NCBI RefSeq assembly: GCF_030818575.1 | Contig: NZ_JAUTAL010000001.1 | Location: 1,240,001-1,304,000, forward strand | Length of the DNA: 64,000 nucleotides | Origin: Chryseobacterium camelliae | Lineage (GTDB): Bacteria > Bacteroidota > Bacteroidia > Flavobacteriales > Weeksellaceae | Direction of reading: 5' to 3' | Shown: positions 7,322-15,980 of the stretch, one piece after another | Layout: each line of letters begins with the position of its first letter | Numbering within the stretch: the stretch's first letter is position 1 | Notes under the pieces: generated by a model | What the model saw: the letters and a program-made list of their open reading frames with translations, nothing else | What the model was told of the DNA's origin: nothing | Databases searched by the model: none | Made by a program: the position numbers and the translations under genes

Positions 7322-9724
7322 ATGAAAATAAAATTAACCATCTGCCTTCTGGCTTTCCTTAACTTTTATGATGCCCAGGAAAGTATCACTTACCAGAAAC
7401 CTTCGGCAGAAATCCTGAAACTTGCCGATTATGAACGCCCGCCAAGCGTGCTGATGAACAGTAAAAAAGACTGGATTGTTTTCACCTACCGCCCGACTTA
7501 CAAAACACTGGAAGACCTTAGCCAGCAGGAAATGAAGCTCGGCGGATTAAGGATCAACCCGGTAACCAATATTTCAAGTACAGCCAGCTATGCCAACAAT
7601 CTGAAAGTTAGAAAACTGAATGATAAAACGGAAATCCAGGTTAAAAATCTGCCATCCAATCCGAAGATCACCTATACTTCGTTCTCACCGGATGAAAAGA
7701 AGATGGCATTTACAAATACCACAGCCAAAGGAGTGGAACTCTGGATTGTAGATCTGGAAACGGCAACAGCAAAAAAAATCACTTCCGATAACCTGAATGC
7801 CAACCTGGGGAGCCCGTATGTATGGAATAAAGACTCCCAGAACCTGTTGATCAAAATGCTTCCGCAAAATAGACCCGCTCTGATAGATGCAAGCAAGGAT
7901 CTTCCGACAGGCCCGATAGTTTCTACTTCCGATGGTAAAGTTTCCCAGAACAGAACCTACCAGGATCTTCTAAAAAACCCGCAGGATGAGAAAAATTTTG
8001 AAATCCTGACAGCTTCCGAGATTTACAATGTGGATCTCAACGGAAATACGAAAAAAATCAAAGATCAGGATATGTATACCGGACTGAGCTATTCGCCGGA
8101 CGGGAATTACCTGATGGCCACCACCATTAAAAAACCGTTTTCCTATATTGTGCCTTTAAGCCGTTTCCCGATGACCACAACAGTCTATGATCTGAATGGA
8201 AATGCCGTAAAGGTTGTGAACGAAATCCCGCTGAATGAAATCATGCCGAAAGGATTCTCCTCCGTAAGAACCGGAAAAAGGGATATGGGATGGAGAAGCG
8301 ACATGCCTGCCACCCTGGTGTATACTGAAGCCCTTGACGGTGGCGACCAGTCTAAGAGTGCGGATTTCAGGGACGAGATTTTCACCTGGGAGGCACCATT
8401 CAATACGGCCCCAAAATCATTTTTCAAAACCAGGCAGCGATATGAAGATGTAAGCTGGACGAACGATCATTACGCAATTGTTTCCGAAGGTTGGTATGAT
8501 ACCAGAAATACAAAATCCTACCTGATAGATCTGAACAATGGTCAGTCAAAAGTTATCGATGACCGCAATTATCAGGATGTATACAGCGACCCGGGAAATT
8601 TCAATACCACGAAGAACCAGTACGGGAGATATGTTGTGGATATGAAAGGCGGAAAATCATATCTGATCGGTGCGGGGTTCACTAAAGACGGCCAGCATCC
8701 GTTCATCGATGAAATGGACATGAACAGCCTGAAAAAGAAAAGGCTGTATACCTCGAATATCAAAAATGCCAAGGAAGAGATCATAGACATCCTGAATCCA
8801 TCGAAAGGGGAAATCCTGACGATCCAGCAGTCAGCCAGCCAGTATCCGAATTATTTCAGGAAAAACATTAAGTCCGGAAAAGCATCAGCTGTAACGGCAT
8901 TTGCCAATCCTTTTGAAAGCATTAAAGATGTGTATAAAGAGGTAATTACCTATAAAAGAAATGACGGCGTGACGCTAACAGGGACGCTTTACCTTCCTGC
9001 CAACTATGACAGAAAAGCGAAAACAGAAAAACTTCCGCTGCTGATCTGGGCATATCCTACCGAATATAAAGATAAAAACACGGCGGGACAGAATACCCAG
9101 AACCCCAATGACTTCACATTCCCGTATTACGGATCTTTCGTGTACTGGACTACAAAAGGATATGCAGTCCTGGATGATGCTGCGTTCCCGATCATCGGGG
9201 AAGGAAAGGCAGAGCCGAATGATACATTCATTCCACAGCTGGTAGCCAATGCCCAAGCTGCAATTGACGCGGTAGACCAGTTAGGGTACATCGACCGTAA
9301 AAAAGTTGCCGTGGGAGGCCATTCTTATGGTGCGTTCATGACCGCTAACCTTCTGACGCATTCCAAACTTTTTGCCTGCGGAATTGCCAGAAGCGGTGCC
9401 TACAACAGGACACTGACGCCATTCGGATTCCAGAGCGAGCAGAGGAATTACTGGGATGTGCCGGAAATTTATAATACGATGTCGCCGTTTATGAATGCCG
9501 ATAAAATGAAAACACCTTTACTGCTGGTTCACGGGGATGCCGACAACAACCCGGGAACATTTACTTTGCAGACCGAAAGGTATTTCCAGGCCCTCAAAAA
9601 CCTGGGTGCACCGGTAAAAATGGTGTTGTTACCAAAAGAAGCGCATGGTTATGCTGCCAAAGAAAATATCCTGCATCTGCTTTGGGAACAGGATCAGTTC
9701 TTGGAGAAATGCCTGAAGAAATAG
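7322..9724 (+). CDS. Secreted S9-family serine peptidase (prolyl oligopeptidase/glutamyl peptidase type)
   Basis: Starting at 7322 gives an 800-residue protein with a signal peptide (MKIKLTICLLAFLNFYDAQ). An upstream in-frame ATG at 7304 would put six extra residues before it and is less likely. Residues of about 30-530 form a beta-propeller-like region, followed by an alpha/beta-hydrolase domain. The triad is visible: S668 in GGHSYGAF, D739 or D741 in HGDADNNPG and H775 in EAHGYA. The family cleaves oligopeptides in the periplasm; the closest pattern appears to be the S9D glutamyl endopeptidase group. It has its own promoter and a strong terminator, so it is a single-gene unit. Exact specificity is not readable. 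Confidence 0.9.
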   Translation: MKIKLTICLLAFLNFYDAQESITYQKPSAEILKLADYERPPSVLMNSKKDWIVFTYRPTYKTLEDLSQQEMKLGGLRINPVTNISSTASYANNLKVRKLNDKTEIQVKNLPSNPKITYTSFSPDEKKMAFTNTTAKGVELWIVDLETATAKKITSDNLNANLGSPYVWNKDSQNLLIKMLPQNRPALIDASKDLPTGPIVSTSDGKVSQNRTYQDLLKNPQDEKNFEILTASEIYNVDLNGNTKKIKDQDMYTGLSYSPDGNYLMATTIKKPFSYIVPLSRFPMTTTVYDLNGNAVKVVNEIPLNEIMPKGFSSVRTGKRDMGWRSDMPATLVYTEALDGGDQSKSADFRDEIFTWEAPFNTAPKSFFKTRQRYEDVSWTNDHYAIVSEGWYDTRNTKSYLIDLNNGQSKVIDDRNYQDVYSDPGNFNTTKNQYGRYVVDMKGGKSYLIGAGFTKDGQHPFIDEMDMNSLKKKRLYTSNIKNAKEEIIDILNPSKGEILTIQQSASQYPNYFRKNIKSGKASAVTAFANPFESIKDVYKEVITYKRNDGVTLTGTLYLPANYDRKAKTEKLPLLIWAYPTEYKDKNTAGQNTQNPNDFTFPYYGSFVYWTTKGYAVLDDAAFPIIGEGKAEPNDTFIPQLVANAQAAIDAVDQLGYIDRKKVAVGGHSYGAFMTANLLTHSKLFACGIARSGAYNRTLTPFGFQSEQRNYWDVPEIYNTMSPFMNADKMKTPLLLVHGDADNNPGTFTLQTERYFQALKNLGAPVKMVLLPKEAHGYAAKENILHLLWEQDQFLEKCLKK

Positions 9725-9726
9725 AG

Positions 9727-9754
9727 AAAAAACCGTTCATATGAACGGTTTTTT
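9727..9754. terminator. Bidirectional terminator after the S9 peptidase
   Basis: A perfect 28-base palindrome, with 14-base arms AAAAAACCGTTCAT and ATGAACGGTTTTTT, gives a GC-core hairpin flanked by A and T runs. It can stop transcription from the peptidase on the plus strand and from the HAD gene on the minus strand. Confidence 0.9.
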
Positions 9755-9865
9755 GTTTTACATAAGCTTTAAGATCAATTTTGATCCTATTGTACTGATT
9801 CATCTTTTCATCTAATAAAATAAGATTCTTCCCATACATTAGATTAAGCGGCTCATACATTAGGG

Positions 9866-10552
9866 TTAAAGACATTCCAAAACCTCCCGGATGTTTTTAA
9901 ATTCCATAAATCGCTCCGATTCAGGCTTATGCTCATGATGCTCGTGTGCCCAGGTGATATGATAGGGAATATGGGCTGCATATCCTCCATTTTCCAGGAC
10001 AGGAAGGATGTCTGACTTGATTGAATTCCCGATCATAAGAAAATTTTCCGGGCGGCAGTCCAGATGCCTGATCAGCTTCTGGTAGTCTGTATTTCTTTTA
10101 TCACTCATAATTTCAATATGGTGGAAATAGTTTTGCAATCCCGATTTTTTCAGCTTCCGTTCCTGATCCAGCAGGTCACCCTTCGTGGCTACCACCAGCC
10201 TGTATTTCCCTTTCAGCTGGTCCAGCGTTTCAGCTACTCCGTCCAGAAGTTCTACAGGTTTCTGCAGCAGGTCGTGTCCAATGGCGATAATTTTATCTAT
10301 CATCGACAATGGAGCGGCTCCTTTTGAAATCCTGGTCGCTGTTTCCACCATAGACAGCATAAATCCTTTCACCCCATATCCATACAGGTGAAGATTCCTG
10401 ATTTCAGTGTCCAGCAGTTCTTTAGAAACGGTATCGTGAGGAAGGTATTCTTCAAGAAGTTCGCAGAACGCAATTTCGGCTTCCTGAAAATAAGGCTCAT
10501 TGACCCAGAGTGTATCATCTGCATCAAAAGCGATGGTATTGATAGAATTCAT
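9866..10552 (-). CDS. HAD-superfamily hydrolase
   Basis: The 228-residue protein has HAD motif I as FDADDTLWVNE (nucleophile and acid Asp pair), motif II as VATKGD, and a C-terminal motif region GNSIKSDILPVLENGGYAAHIPY. The helical cap sits between motif I and II, as in subfamily I HAD phosphatases. Likely activity is hydrolysis of a small phosphate ester in the cytoplasm; the substrate is unknown. It is divergent from a Crp/Fnr gene with an 88-base gap between the start codons. The histidine-rich tract HITWAHEHHEHKPES near the C-terminus is common in homologues of this type. Confidence 0.87.
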   Translation of the reverse strand: MNSINTIAFDADDTLWVNEPYFQEAEIAFCELLEEYLPHDTVSKELLDTEIRNLHLYGYGVKGFMLSMVETATRISKGAAPLSMIDKIIAIGHDLLQKPVELLDGVAETLDQLKGKYRLVVATKGDLLDQERKLKKSGLQNYFHHIEIMSDKRNTDYQKLIRHLDCRPENFLMIGNSIKSDILPVLENGGYAAHIPYHITWAHEHHEHKPESERFMEFKNIREVLECL

Positions 10553-10618
10553 AATATGTTAAACTTAGATTTTGTATTTTTCGGGCATAAAATTCAGAAT
10601 AAAAAACAAATCAGAAAA

Positions 10619-10636
10619 GGACATTTGTCCCGACAA
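10619..10636. promoter_or_regulatory. Overlapping palindromes before the Crp/Fnr gene
   Basis: GGACATTTGTCC (10619-10630) and TTGTCCCGACAA (10625-10636) are two perfect inverted repeats with 5-base arms and 2-base spacers that share TTGTCC. They end 4 bases before the Crp/Fnr start codon. The shape is that of a dimeric regulator site, possibly autoregulatory. Confidence 0.4.
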
Positions 10637-10640
10637 GTAT

Positions 10641-11237
10641 ATGCTGCGAACCAATCAACCGTTTTTAGATTATATGGAAGGGCTGTATCAGAATCAGGCT
10701 CATAAGGAACATATTACGCTGAGGTCTTACGACAAAGGGGACAGAATCCTCACCCAGCACCAGGAATCCACAAAGATTATGCTTATAAAGAGCGGGATTA
10801 CCAAATGCTATTTTGTTGAAGAAAATGATAAGGAATATATTGTTGAGTTTTTAGGAAAAGGTGAAATCATCGGTGAAATCGAGGTCATTAAAAATGTTTC
10901 CTGCCTATGCAGTATCGAGGCTATGACCGAGGTTTCCGTCTACGCTATGTCGATACCGTATTTCCAGACTTTGCTGAAAAAGGATCTGACGCTGAATCAT
11001 TTTCTGCTGGATGTTTTTGCCGAACGTATCGTCAATACATCAAGCAGAGCGTCTTATCAGCAGCTCCACACCACAGAACACACGCTTAGCCAGCTGCTTG
11101 ATTTGAAATCCCGTGAAATGGAAATTTCCAAAGAAGATATGGCGGCTTACCTGGGGATCACCGTAAGGAGCCTGAACAGGGCCTTAAAAGAGATTCAGGA
11201 TAACAGCAATGCTGAAAAGGAAGCTGGGGAAAAATAA
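10641..11237 (+). CDS. Crp/Fnr-family transcriptional regulator
   Basis: From ATG 10641 the protein has 198 residues. A cyclic-nucleotide-binding-like beta-roll covers about residues 15-130 (TKIMLIKSGITKCYFVEENDKEYIVEFLGKGEIIGE is split over this region) and is followed by a dimerisation helix and a winged helix with KEDMAAYLGITVRSLNRALKEI. No cysteines of an Fnr-type iron-sulphur cluster are evident at the N-terminus. The longer reading from TTG 10572 adds residues that do not resemble the family. The gene is divergent from the HAD hydrolase and overlaps no neighbour, but ends 37 bases before the GNAT start. The effector is unknown. Confidence 0.86.
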   Translation: MLRTNQPFLDYMEGLYQNQAHKEHITLRSYDKGDRILTQHQESTKIMLIKSGITKCYFVEENDKEYIVEFLGKGEIIGEIEVIKNVSCLCSIEAMTEVSVYAMSIPYFQTLLKKDLTLNHFLLDVFAERIVNTSSRASYQQLHTTEHTLSQLLDLKSREMEISKEDMAAYLGITVRSLNRALKEIQDNSNAEKEAGEK

Positions 11238-11274
11238 AATCTTCTCTTATCTTTGCATCAAACTATTGCTCTTT

Positions 11275-11778
11275 ATGAATGAACTAATGTACAGGAATGC
11301 CGTTCCTGGTGACTTGCCGAAAATTGTTGAGATCTATAATTCTACCATCGCTTCCAGAATGGTTACGGCTGATAGGGAACCTGTATCGGTAGAGAGCAGG
11401 GTGCAGTGGTTTCATGAGCATAATACAGAAACACGGCCGCTCTGGATTGTGGAAGATGCGGAAAATAATATGCTGGGTTGGGTCAGCTTTTCTTCATTTT
11501 ATGGCCGTCCGGCATACAGCGGGACTGTGGAAGTAAGCATCTATATGGATGAAAACTGCCGCGGGAAAGGATATGGAAAGCAAATACTTCGGTATTGCAT
11601 TGATAAAGCAGGGAAATTTGGGGTGAAGACGCTGCTGGGATTTATTTTCCTGCATAACGAACCCAGTTTAAAGCTTTTCAGGCATTTCGGGTTTGAGGAC
11701 TGGGGCGTATTTCCGGATGTGGCGGTACTGGATGGAGTAGAGCGTACACTGGTCATTTTAGGGAAGAGAATCGGATAA
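11275..11778 (+). CDS. GNAT-family N-acetyltransferase (phosphinothricin acetyltransferase-like)
   Basis: From ATG 11275 the protein has 167 residues and starts MNELMYRNAVPGDLPKIVEIYNSTI, which matches the phosphinothricin/amino-acid acetyltransferase branch of GNAT. The acetyl-CoA loop is ENCRGKGYGKQIL, and the late segment LHNEPSLKLFRHFGFEDWGVFPDVAVLDG is also typical. ATG 11287 is an alternative start. It follows the Crp/Fnr gene by 37 bases and may be cotranscribed. Chromosomal copies of this type usually acetylate methionine sulfoximine-like compounds or free amines; the natural substrate is not known. Confidence 0.87.
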   Translation: MNELMYRNAVPGDLPKIVEIYNSTIASRMVTADREPVSVESRVQWFHEHNTETRPLWIVEDAENNMLGWVSFSSFYGRPAYSGTVEVSIYMDENCRGKGYGKQILRYCIDKAGKFGVKTLLGFIFLHNEPSLKLFRHFGFEDWGVFPDVAVLDGVERTLVILGKRIG

Positions 11779-11810
11779 ATTACAGTTCTTAGCCTGCTTG
11801 TAGATTTTCA

Positions 11811-11918
11811 GGAGCTGATTCCCGCTTTCACTACTCGCTTTTCACCTGTTTTGCGGCGGCAAAGCCGCCGCAAAACAGGTGAAAGAGCTCAGACATGCCG
11901 TTCAATCGGGGCTAGGCT
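11811..11918. repeat. Nested palindromic interspersed repeat (copy 1)
   Basis: The core at 11840-11884 is a perfect 21-bp inverted repeat with an AAA loop; its arms contain CACCTG, TTTTG and CGGCGGC. Outer flanks at about 11813-11824 and 11907-11918 (AGCTGATTCCCG and CGGGGCTAGGCT) are also partly complementary, giving nested arms. The layout matches copy 2 at 54661-54764, and similar elements are common in Flavobacteriia by recollection. The remainder of the 333-base gap (11919-12040) shows no gene, then comes the MATE terminator and an AT-rich stretch with short repeats of the AAATCTAAATTC kind. Confidence 0.75.
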
Positions 11919-12040
11919 GATGACGGTCCGACATTTTTGTCATTCTATAAGATTTTCATGCAGCAGCCGGATCATATGGTGAATCTGAGATCCATTGATT
12001 TCAAATAGAATGTCCCTTCTCAACACTGATGCATCCTATT

Positions 12041-12065
12041 AAAAAAGGCAGTCCGAAGACCGCCT
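12041..12065 (-). terminator. Terminator of the MATE gene with UUCG tetraloop
   Basis: Read on the minus strand, AGGCGGTC pairs with GACTGCCT (one G-U wobble) around a TTCG loop and is followed by six T. UUCG loops are especially stable. It lies 46 bases beyond the MATE stop codon. Confidence 0.85.
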
Positions 12066-12111
12066 AGTTATATATTCTCAAATCTAGAATTCAAAATTTA
12101 GAATCCAAAAT

Positions 12112-13479
12112 CTAAATTCCTTCCGCCTGCCTGATTTTCTTTTCAGACATATTCAGGAACCGTTTTACCAGCATCACCGCAGAAATTGTCAGGCCCAGTC
12201 CCAGAGCGATCCACATTCCGAAGGCTCCCATATCTAGTGTGACACAAAGAAAATAACCGAGCGGAACCGTAATGACCCAGTAGGCAATGAACGTATAGAT
12301 AGACGGGATTTTAACATCCTGAATGCCCCGCAATGAGCCCAGTGCAGTCACCTGGATACCGTCTGAAAGCTGGAACAGGGCTGCGATGATCATCAGTTTG
12401 GACGCCAACGTAATTACTTCCACTTCCTCGCTTTTTGTAAAAAAGGTCGGCAGAATGTGCCGTCCGAGAATAAAAGTGATCCCGCAGACACACATGAAAA
12501 TAAAAGCGATTTTCAGGTTATTAATGCCTACTTTTCTTAGTTCTACATAATTCTGTTCGCCAAGTTTTCTACCGATCATGACGGTAGAGGCGACACTGAA
12601 CCCAACGCATAAATTAAAGGTAAAAGAAGCCATGCTCAGGGCAATCTGGTGGGAAGCAATATCATGTGCGGAAATCAGTCCGCAGATGAAGGCTGCTCCG
12701 GCAAAAGCCGTTACCTCAAAGAACATCTGCATGGCAGTAGGAAGCCCCAGTCTCACCATCCTGTCAAACATCTTTTTAGAAAAGACTTCGAGTTTCAGCG
12801 TGAAATCTTTGATATACCGCTGCGTTTTCTTTTCTTTCAGAAGTACGATATACAGGAAAACCACCATGAAAATCCTGGCGATCAGCCCGGCCAGCGCTGA
12901 TCCCCGTACACCCATTGGCGGAAGTCCGAAAAGCCCTTTGATAAAAATATAGTTCAGCACAATATTGATGATGTTGGCAATAATGGTTGCCTTAGTTACG
13001 CCTATCGTGTACGACAATCCTTCAGATACCTCCCTTAACGTCTGAAACGCCATAAAAGGAACGATGCTGATGGCCATAATCGTAAGGAAGTCCACTGTAC
13101 CCGGAATGATCTTTTCCGGCTGCCCCGAATGATAGAGTAGGGGCATTCCCAACAGCAATACTCCCATAAGCAGAATTCCTACGGTTAGATTTATAACAAA
13201 TCCGTGGCTGAACACCGAGTTGATCGTAGCGTGGTCATGCTTGGAGTGCGCTTCAGATACCAGAGGCGGGATGGCCAAAGAAAATCCCAGGGCAAGCACA
13301 AACATGGAGAAAAATACTGCGTTTCCCAATGAAACGGAAGCCAGTGCATCAGCGCCCAGCAATTGCCCGACAATGATATTATCAAACAGGTTTACCGAAA
13401 CCTGTCCTACCTGCGTCAGCATAACTGGAAGTGCCAGGGTTAAGCATTCTTTAGTATAGTTTTTATTTAAAAAGTTCAT
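12112..13479 (-). CDS. MATE-family multidrug efflux transporter
   Basis: The 455-residue protein has about 12 hydrophobic helices in two six-helix halves. The N-terminal half starts with TKECLTLALPVMLTQVGQVSVNLFDNIIVGQLLGADALASVSLGNAVFF split over helices 1 and 2, characteristic of the NorM branch of MATE antiporters. It would export cationic drugs or metabolites across the inner membrane in exchange for Na+ or H+. It has its own terminator and is separated from the upstream NtrC-like gene by 150 bases, so it is probably monocistronic. Specific substrates cannot be inferred. Confidence 0.93.
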   Translation of the reverse strand: MNFLNKNYTKECLTLALPVMLTQVGQVSVNLFDNIIVGQLLGADALASVSLGNAVFFSMFVLALGFSLAIPPLVSEAHSKHDHATINSVFSHGFVINLTVGILLMGVLLLGMPLLYHSGQPEKIIPGTVDFLTIMAISIVPFMAFQTLREVSEGLSYTIGVTKATIIANIINIVLNYIFIKGLFGLPPMGVRGSALAGLIARIFMVVFLYIVLLKEKKTQRYIKDFTLKLEVFSKKMFDRMVRLGLPTAMQMFFEVTAFAGAAFICGLISAHDIASHQIALSMASFTFNLCVGFSVASTVMIGRKLGEQNYVELRKVGINNLKIAFIFMCVCGITFILGRHILPTFFTKSEEVEVITLASKLMIIAALFQLSDGIQVTALGSLRGIQDVKIPSIYTFIAYWVITVPLGYFLCVTLDMGAFGMWIALGLGLTISAVMLVKRFLNMSEKKIRQAEGI

Positions 13480-13573
13480 GAGTGTTTTTAATTCATAATG
13501 GTTTAGATTGCAAGTCTTTTTTTAAGATCAGACTGTATGATGGTTTTTGGTATCTCTGTTTAGTAGTGTAAAC

Positions 13574-13609
13574 AAAAAAATTGCAGTAATCAATGATACT
13601 GCAATTTTT
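13574..13609 (-). terminator. Terminator of the NtrC-like gene
   Basis: Arms AAAAATTGCAGTA (13576-13588) and TACTGCAATTTTT (13597-13609) form a 13-bp perfect stem with an 8-base loop. On the minus strand the stem is followed by a T run. It lies about 20 bases past the NtrC-like stop codon. Confidence 0.85.
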
Positions 13610-13629
13610 ATAATGTATAAGAATTATTT

Positions 13630-14814
13630 TTACTTTCTTACAAAACTTGCAACATCGTCTGCCGAAACGGTATTACCGCCCAGGATGATCAATCTTTCCA
13701 CAACGTTTCTTAATTCTCTGATGTTTCCGGTCCAGGACAATGCTTTAAGTGCGTCGATGGCCTGGTCGTCAAATTTTTTCACAGCTGTACCATGTTCATC
13801 AGCAATAATACCGGAAAAATGTTCCACCAGCAATCTGATATCTTCTTTTCTGTCGTCCAATGGCGGTACATAGATTTCAATAACAGATAATCTGTGGTAT
13901 AAATCTTCACGGAATCTTCCGGCTTCTATTTCCGTCTGCATGTTTTTGTTGGTAGCTGCAAGAACCCTTACATCTACTTTAATCTCTTTATCGCTTCCTA
14001 CCGGCGAAACTTTACTTTCCTGCAAAGCTCTCAGTACTTTAGCCTGTGCAATAAGGCTCATATCACCAATCTCATCCAGGAAAATGGTTCCTCCGGTCGC
14101 CTGTTCAAATTTCCCCTGCTTATCTTTGATCGCTCCTGTAAAGGAACCCTTCACGTGTCCGAAAAGCTCAGACTCGATCAGTTCAGAAGGGATCGCCGCA
14201 CAGTTTACTTCAATCATTGGGCCTTTGGCACGGTCACTTTGACTGTGGATAGCATGGGCTACCAGTTCCTTACCGGCACCGTTAGGGCCTGTAATCAGTA
14301 CCCTTGCATCAGAAGCAGCTACCTTTTCGATCATATCCTGAATCTTCTTCAATGCAAGAGATTCACCGATCATCTGGTATTTTTTGCTGACTTTTCTTTT
14401 TAAGGTCTTATTTTCGGTCTGTAGGTTTTTATTCTCTTTCTTTAGCGTTTCTTTAGCTAAGGCATTTTTAACACTGGTGATCAATCGGTTGATATCGATT
14501 GGCTTGGAGATAAAATCGTACGCTCCTTCTCTCAGGCAGGATACTGCAGAATCTATATCCGCGTGCCCGGAAATCATGATAAAAGTACTTTCAGGTTTTA
14601 GGTTCAGGCTTTGCCTCAGCAGTTCAGTCCCGGAAAGTTTAGGCATTTTTATATCTGAAATAACAAGCGCAAAGTCTTCTTTTTCGATCTGTTTATAGCC
14701 TTCAAGACCATCTTCGGCAATTGTAAACTCATATCCGCTAAGCTCATCAGATAAAATACTCTGGAGAACTCCGGATATGGCTTTTTCGTCTTCTACGATA
14801 AGGATTTTTTGCAT
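13630..14814 (-). CDS. Sigma-54 activator (NtrC type) without a DNA-binding domain
   Basis: From ATG 14814 the protein has 394 residues. Residues 1-120 form a response-regulator receiver domain with phospho-acceptor D54 (VISDIKMP). A linker with a coiled-coil character (about 120-145) leads to an AAA+ sigma-54 interaction domain with Walker A GPNGAGKEL, the sigma-54 loop as GSFTGA rather than the usual GAFTGA, Walker B GGTIFLDEIGD, and a C-terminal WTGNIRELRNVVERL motif. The protein ends about 20 residues later, so the Fis-type helix-turn-helix is missing. No sensor kinase gene is adjacent. The start at 14814 is preferred over 14853 because a TAAATTTG -7 box ends just before it. It should activate RpoN promoters in the cytoplasm. 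Confidence 0.92.
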   Translation of the reverse strand: MQKILIVEDEKAISGVLQSILSDELSGYEFTIAEDGLEGYKQIEKEDFALVISDIKMPKLSGTELLRQSLNLKPESTFIMISGHADIDSAVSCLREGAYDFISKPIDINRLITSVKNALAKETLKKENKNLQTENKTLKRKVSKKYQMIGESLALKKIQDMIEKVAASDARVLITGPNGAGKELVAHAIHSQSDRAKGPMIEVNCAAIPSELIESELFGHVKGSFTGAIKDKQGKFEQATGGTIFLDEIGDMSLIAQAKVLRALQESKVSPVGSDKEIKVDVRVLAATNKNMQTEIEAGRFREDLYHRLSVIEIYVPPLDDRKEDIRLLVEHFSGIIADEHGTAVKKFDDQAIDALKALSWTGNIRELRNVVERLIILGGNTVSADDVASFVRK

Positions 14815-14819
14815 AGGTG

Positions 14820-14827
14820 CAAATTTA
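14820..14827 (-). promoter_or_regulatory. -7 box for the NtrC-like gene
   Basis: On the minus strand TAAATTTG, a perfect TAnnTTTG match, lies 5 bases before ATG 14814. The transcript would have a leader of only a few bases or none. It supports the shorter start codon. Confidence 0.42.
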
Positions 14828-14870
14828 GAATTTTTTTCATTCATGAGCAGCAAAAACTATTCCTAAATGT

Positions 14871-15530
14871 CTATGAGGCATAATCCCGCTGCCCGAAAAT
14901 CGCAGAGCCCACCCTCACCGAATTGGCACCACATTCTATTGCGACAGGGAAGTCATCACTCATTCCCATAGAAAGTGTTTCCAATACTTTATCTCGGCTG
15001 AAATCATCAAAAAGCGTTTTAAGGTTCATGAATTCTTTCCTGATCTGTGCCTTATCATCTGTAAATGTTGCCATGCCCATGAGTCCGGTAATATCAATAT
15101 TGGGAAATGTCCCTTTCAGAAACTGCCGGAACAGTTCCCGTGCTTCATCCTCAGTTAATCCATATTTGGTGTCTTCTTCGGCAATCTTTACCTGCAAGAG
15201 CACTTTTATGATGCGGTTATGCTTGGCCGCTTCTTTATTAATTTCTTTTAGAATCTTTTCGGAATCGACACTTTGGATCGTATCAATGAAACCGGCAATA
15301 TATTTAACTTTGTTGGTCTGCAGATGGCCTATAAGATGCCATTGAATATCCTGTGGAAGCTCAGAATGCTTTTCTGTCAGCTCCTGAACCTTATTCTCTC
15401 CAAATATTCTCTGTCCGAGATCATAAACCTCACTGATGGCTGAAACGGGATGGGTTTTGGAAACGGCAACCAGCTGCACATGCTCCGGAAGCTGATTTTT
15501 GATATGATGATAGTTTTCCTGAATGCTCAT
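14871..15530 (-). CDS. YggS-family pyridoxal phosphate homeostasis protein
   Basis: The 219-residue protein is a fold-III PLP-binding barrel. VQLVAVSKTHP contains the PLP lysine, IFGENKVQEL and WHLIGHLQTNKVKYI are family blocks, and LSMGMSDDFPVAIECGANSVRVGSAIFG is the C-terminal phosphate-binding region. The family (YggS/YBL036C/PROSC) keeps PLP and amino-acid pools balanced and has no clear enzymatic activity. Length is typical. It lies 56 bases upstream of the NtrC-like gene on the same strand. A small unknown gene lies upstream beyond a hairpin. Confidence 0.95.
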   Translation of the reverse strand: MSIQENYHHIKNQLPEHVQLVAVSKTHPVSAISEVYDLGQRIFGENKVQELTEKHSELPQDIQWHLIGHLQTNKVKYIAGFIDTIQSVDSEKILKEINKEAAKHNRIIKVLLQVKIAEEDTKYGLTEDEARELFRQFLKGTFPNIDITGLMGMATFTDDKAQIRKEFMNLKTLFDDFSRDKVLETLSMGMSDDFPVAIECGANSVRVGSAIFGQRDYAS

Positions 15531-15595
15531 AGCGCAAATTTCTGAATTTTAAAGGCAAAAAACAATCGTTTTCACCGTTTAGATCTTAATTAACC

Positions 15596-15633
15596 AATAC
15601 ACCTTACAGGTATTGTTTCCTGTAAGGTGTATT
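15596..15633. terminator. Terminator-like hairpin after the 73-residue gene
   Basis: A perfect 15-bp inverted repeat (AATACACCTTACAGG and its complement) with an 8-base loop lies between the small unknown gene and yggS on the minus strand. The T run is short on either side, so it may be a partial terminator or RNA-end stabiliser. Confidence 0.6.
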
Positions 15634-15673
15634 TTGTCAGATTATCCTGACGTCTTTATGGATTCAGAAATGG

Positions 15674-15895
15674 TCAGAACTGTACCCGGAAATCAACAGG
15701 GATGTCCATAGAAATTCTCACCGTATTGAAATCTGCCTCAATGTCAGAGTCCATTTCTGCATAAGTGCCGTCTTCCTGTTTCAGTTGTACGGTAATGTCG
15801 GCGTCTCCAATTTCATCTTTCGGGATTTCAATGTAGTACTTCTGTGATCCGTCATCATACGTCAGATGATCGGTGGTAAAATCAATAAATTGCAT
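15674..15895 (-). CDS. Small acidic protein of unknown function
   Basis: The 73-residue ORF is rich in Asp, Glu and Thr, with alternating hydrophobic residues (HLTYDDGSQKYYIEIP and ADITVQLKQEDGTYAEM), so it is probably a small all-beta protein. It has no signal peptide, transmembrane segment or recognised motif. It is flanked by a hairpin downstream and a short AT-rich gap upstream and sits between DUF72 and yggS on the same strand. The reading frame is clean with Bacteroidota-like codon use, which supports it being real, but I do not recognise the family. Confidence 0.6.
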   Translation of the reverse strand: MQFIDFTTDHLTYDDGSQKYYIEIPKDEIGDADITVQLKQEDGTYAEMDSDIEADFNTVRISMDIPVDFRVQF

Positions 15896-15980
15896 AATAT
15901 TTTGTTTTAGTGTGTTCTTACCAAAGCAAAAAGAGGGCTATTCTTTAGATCTTGCCTGTTACAGCACGTAAAAATTACAA

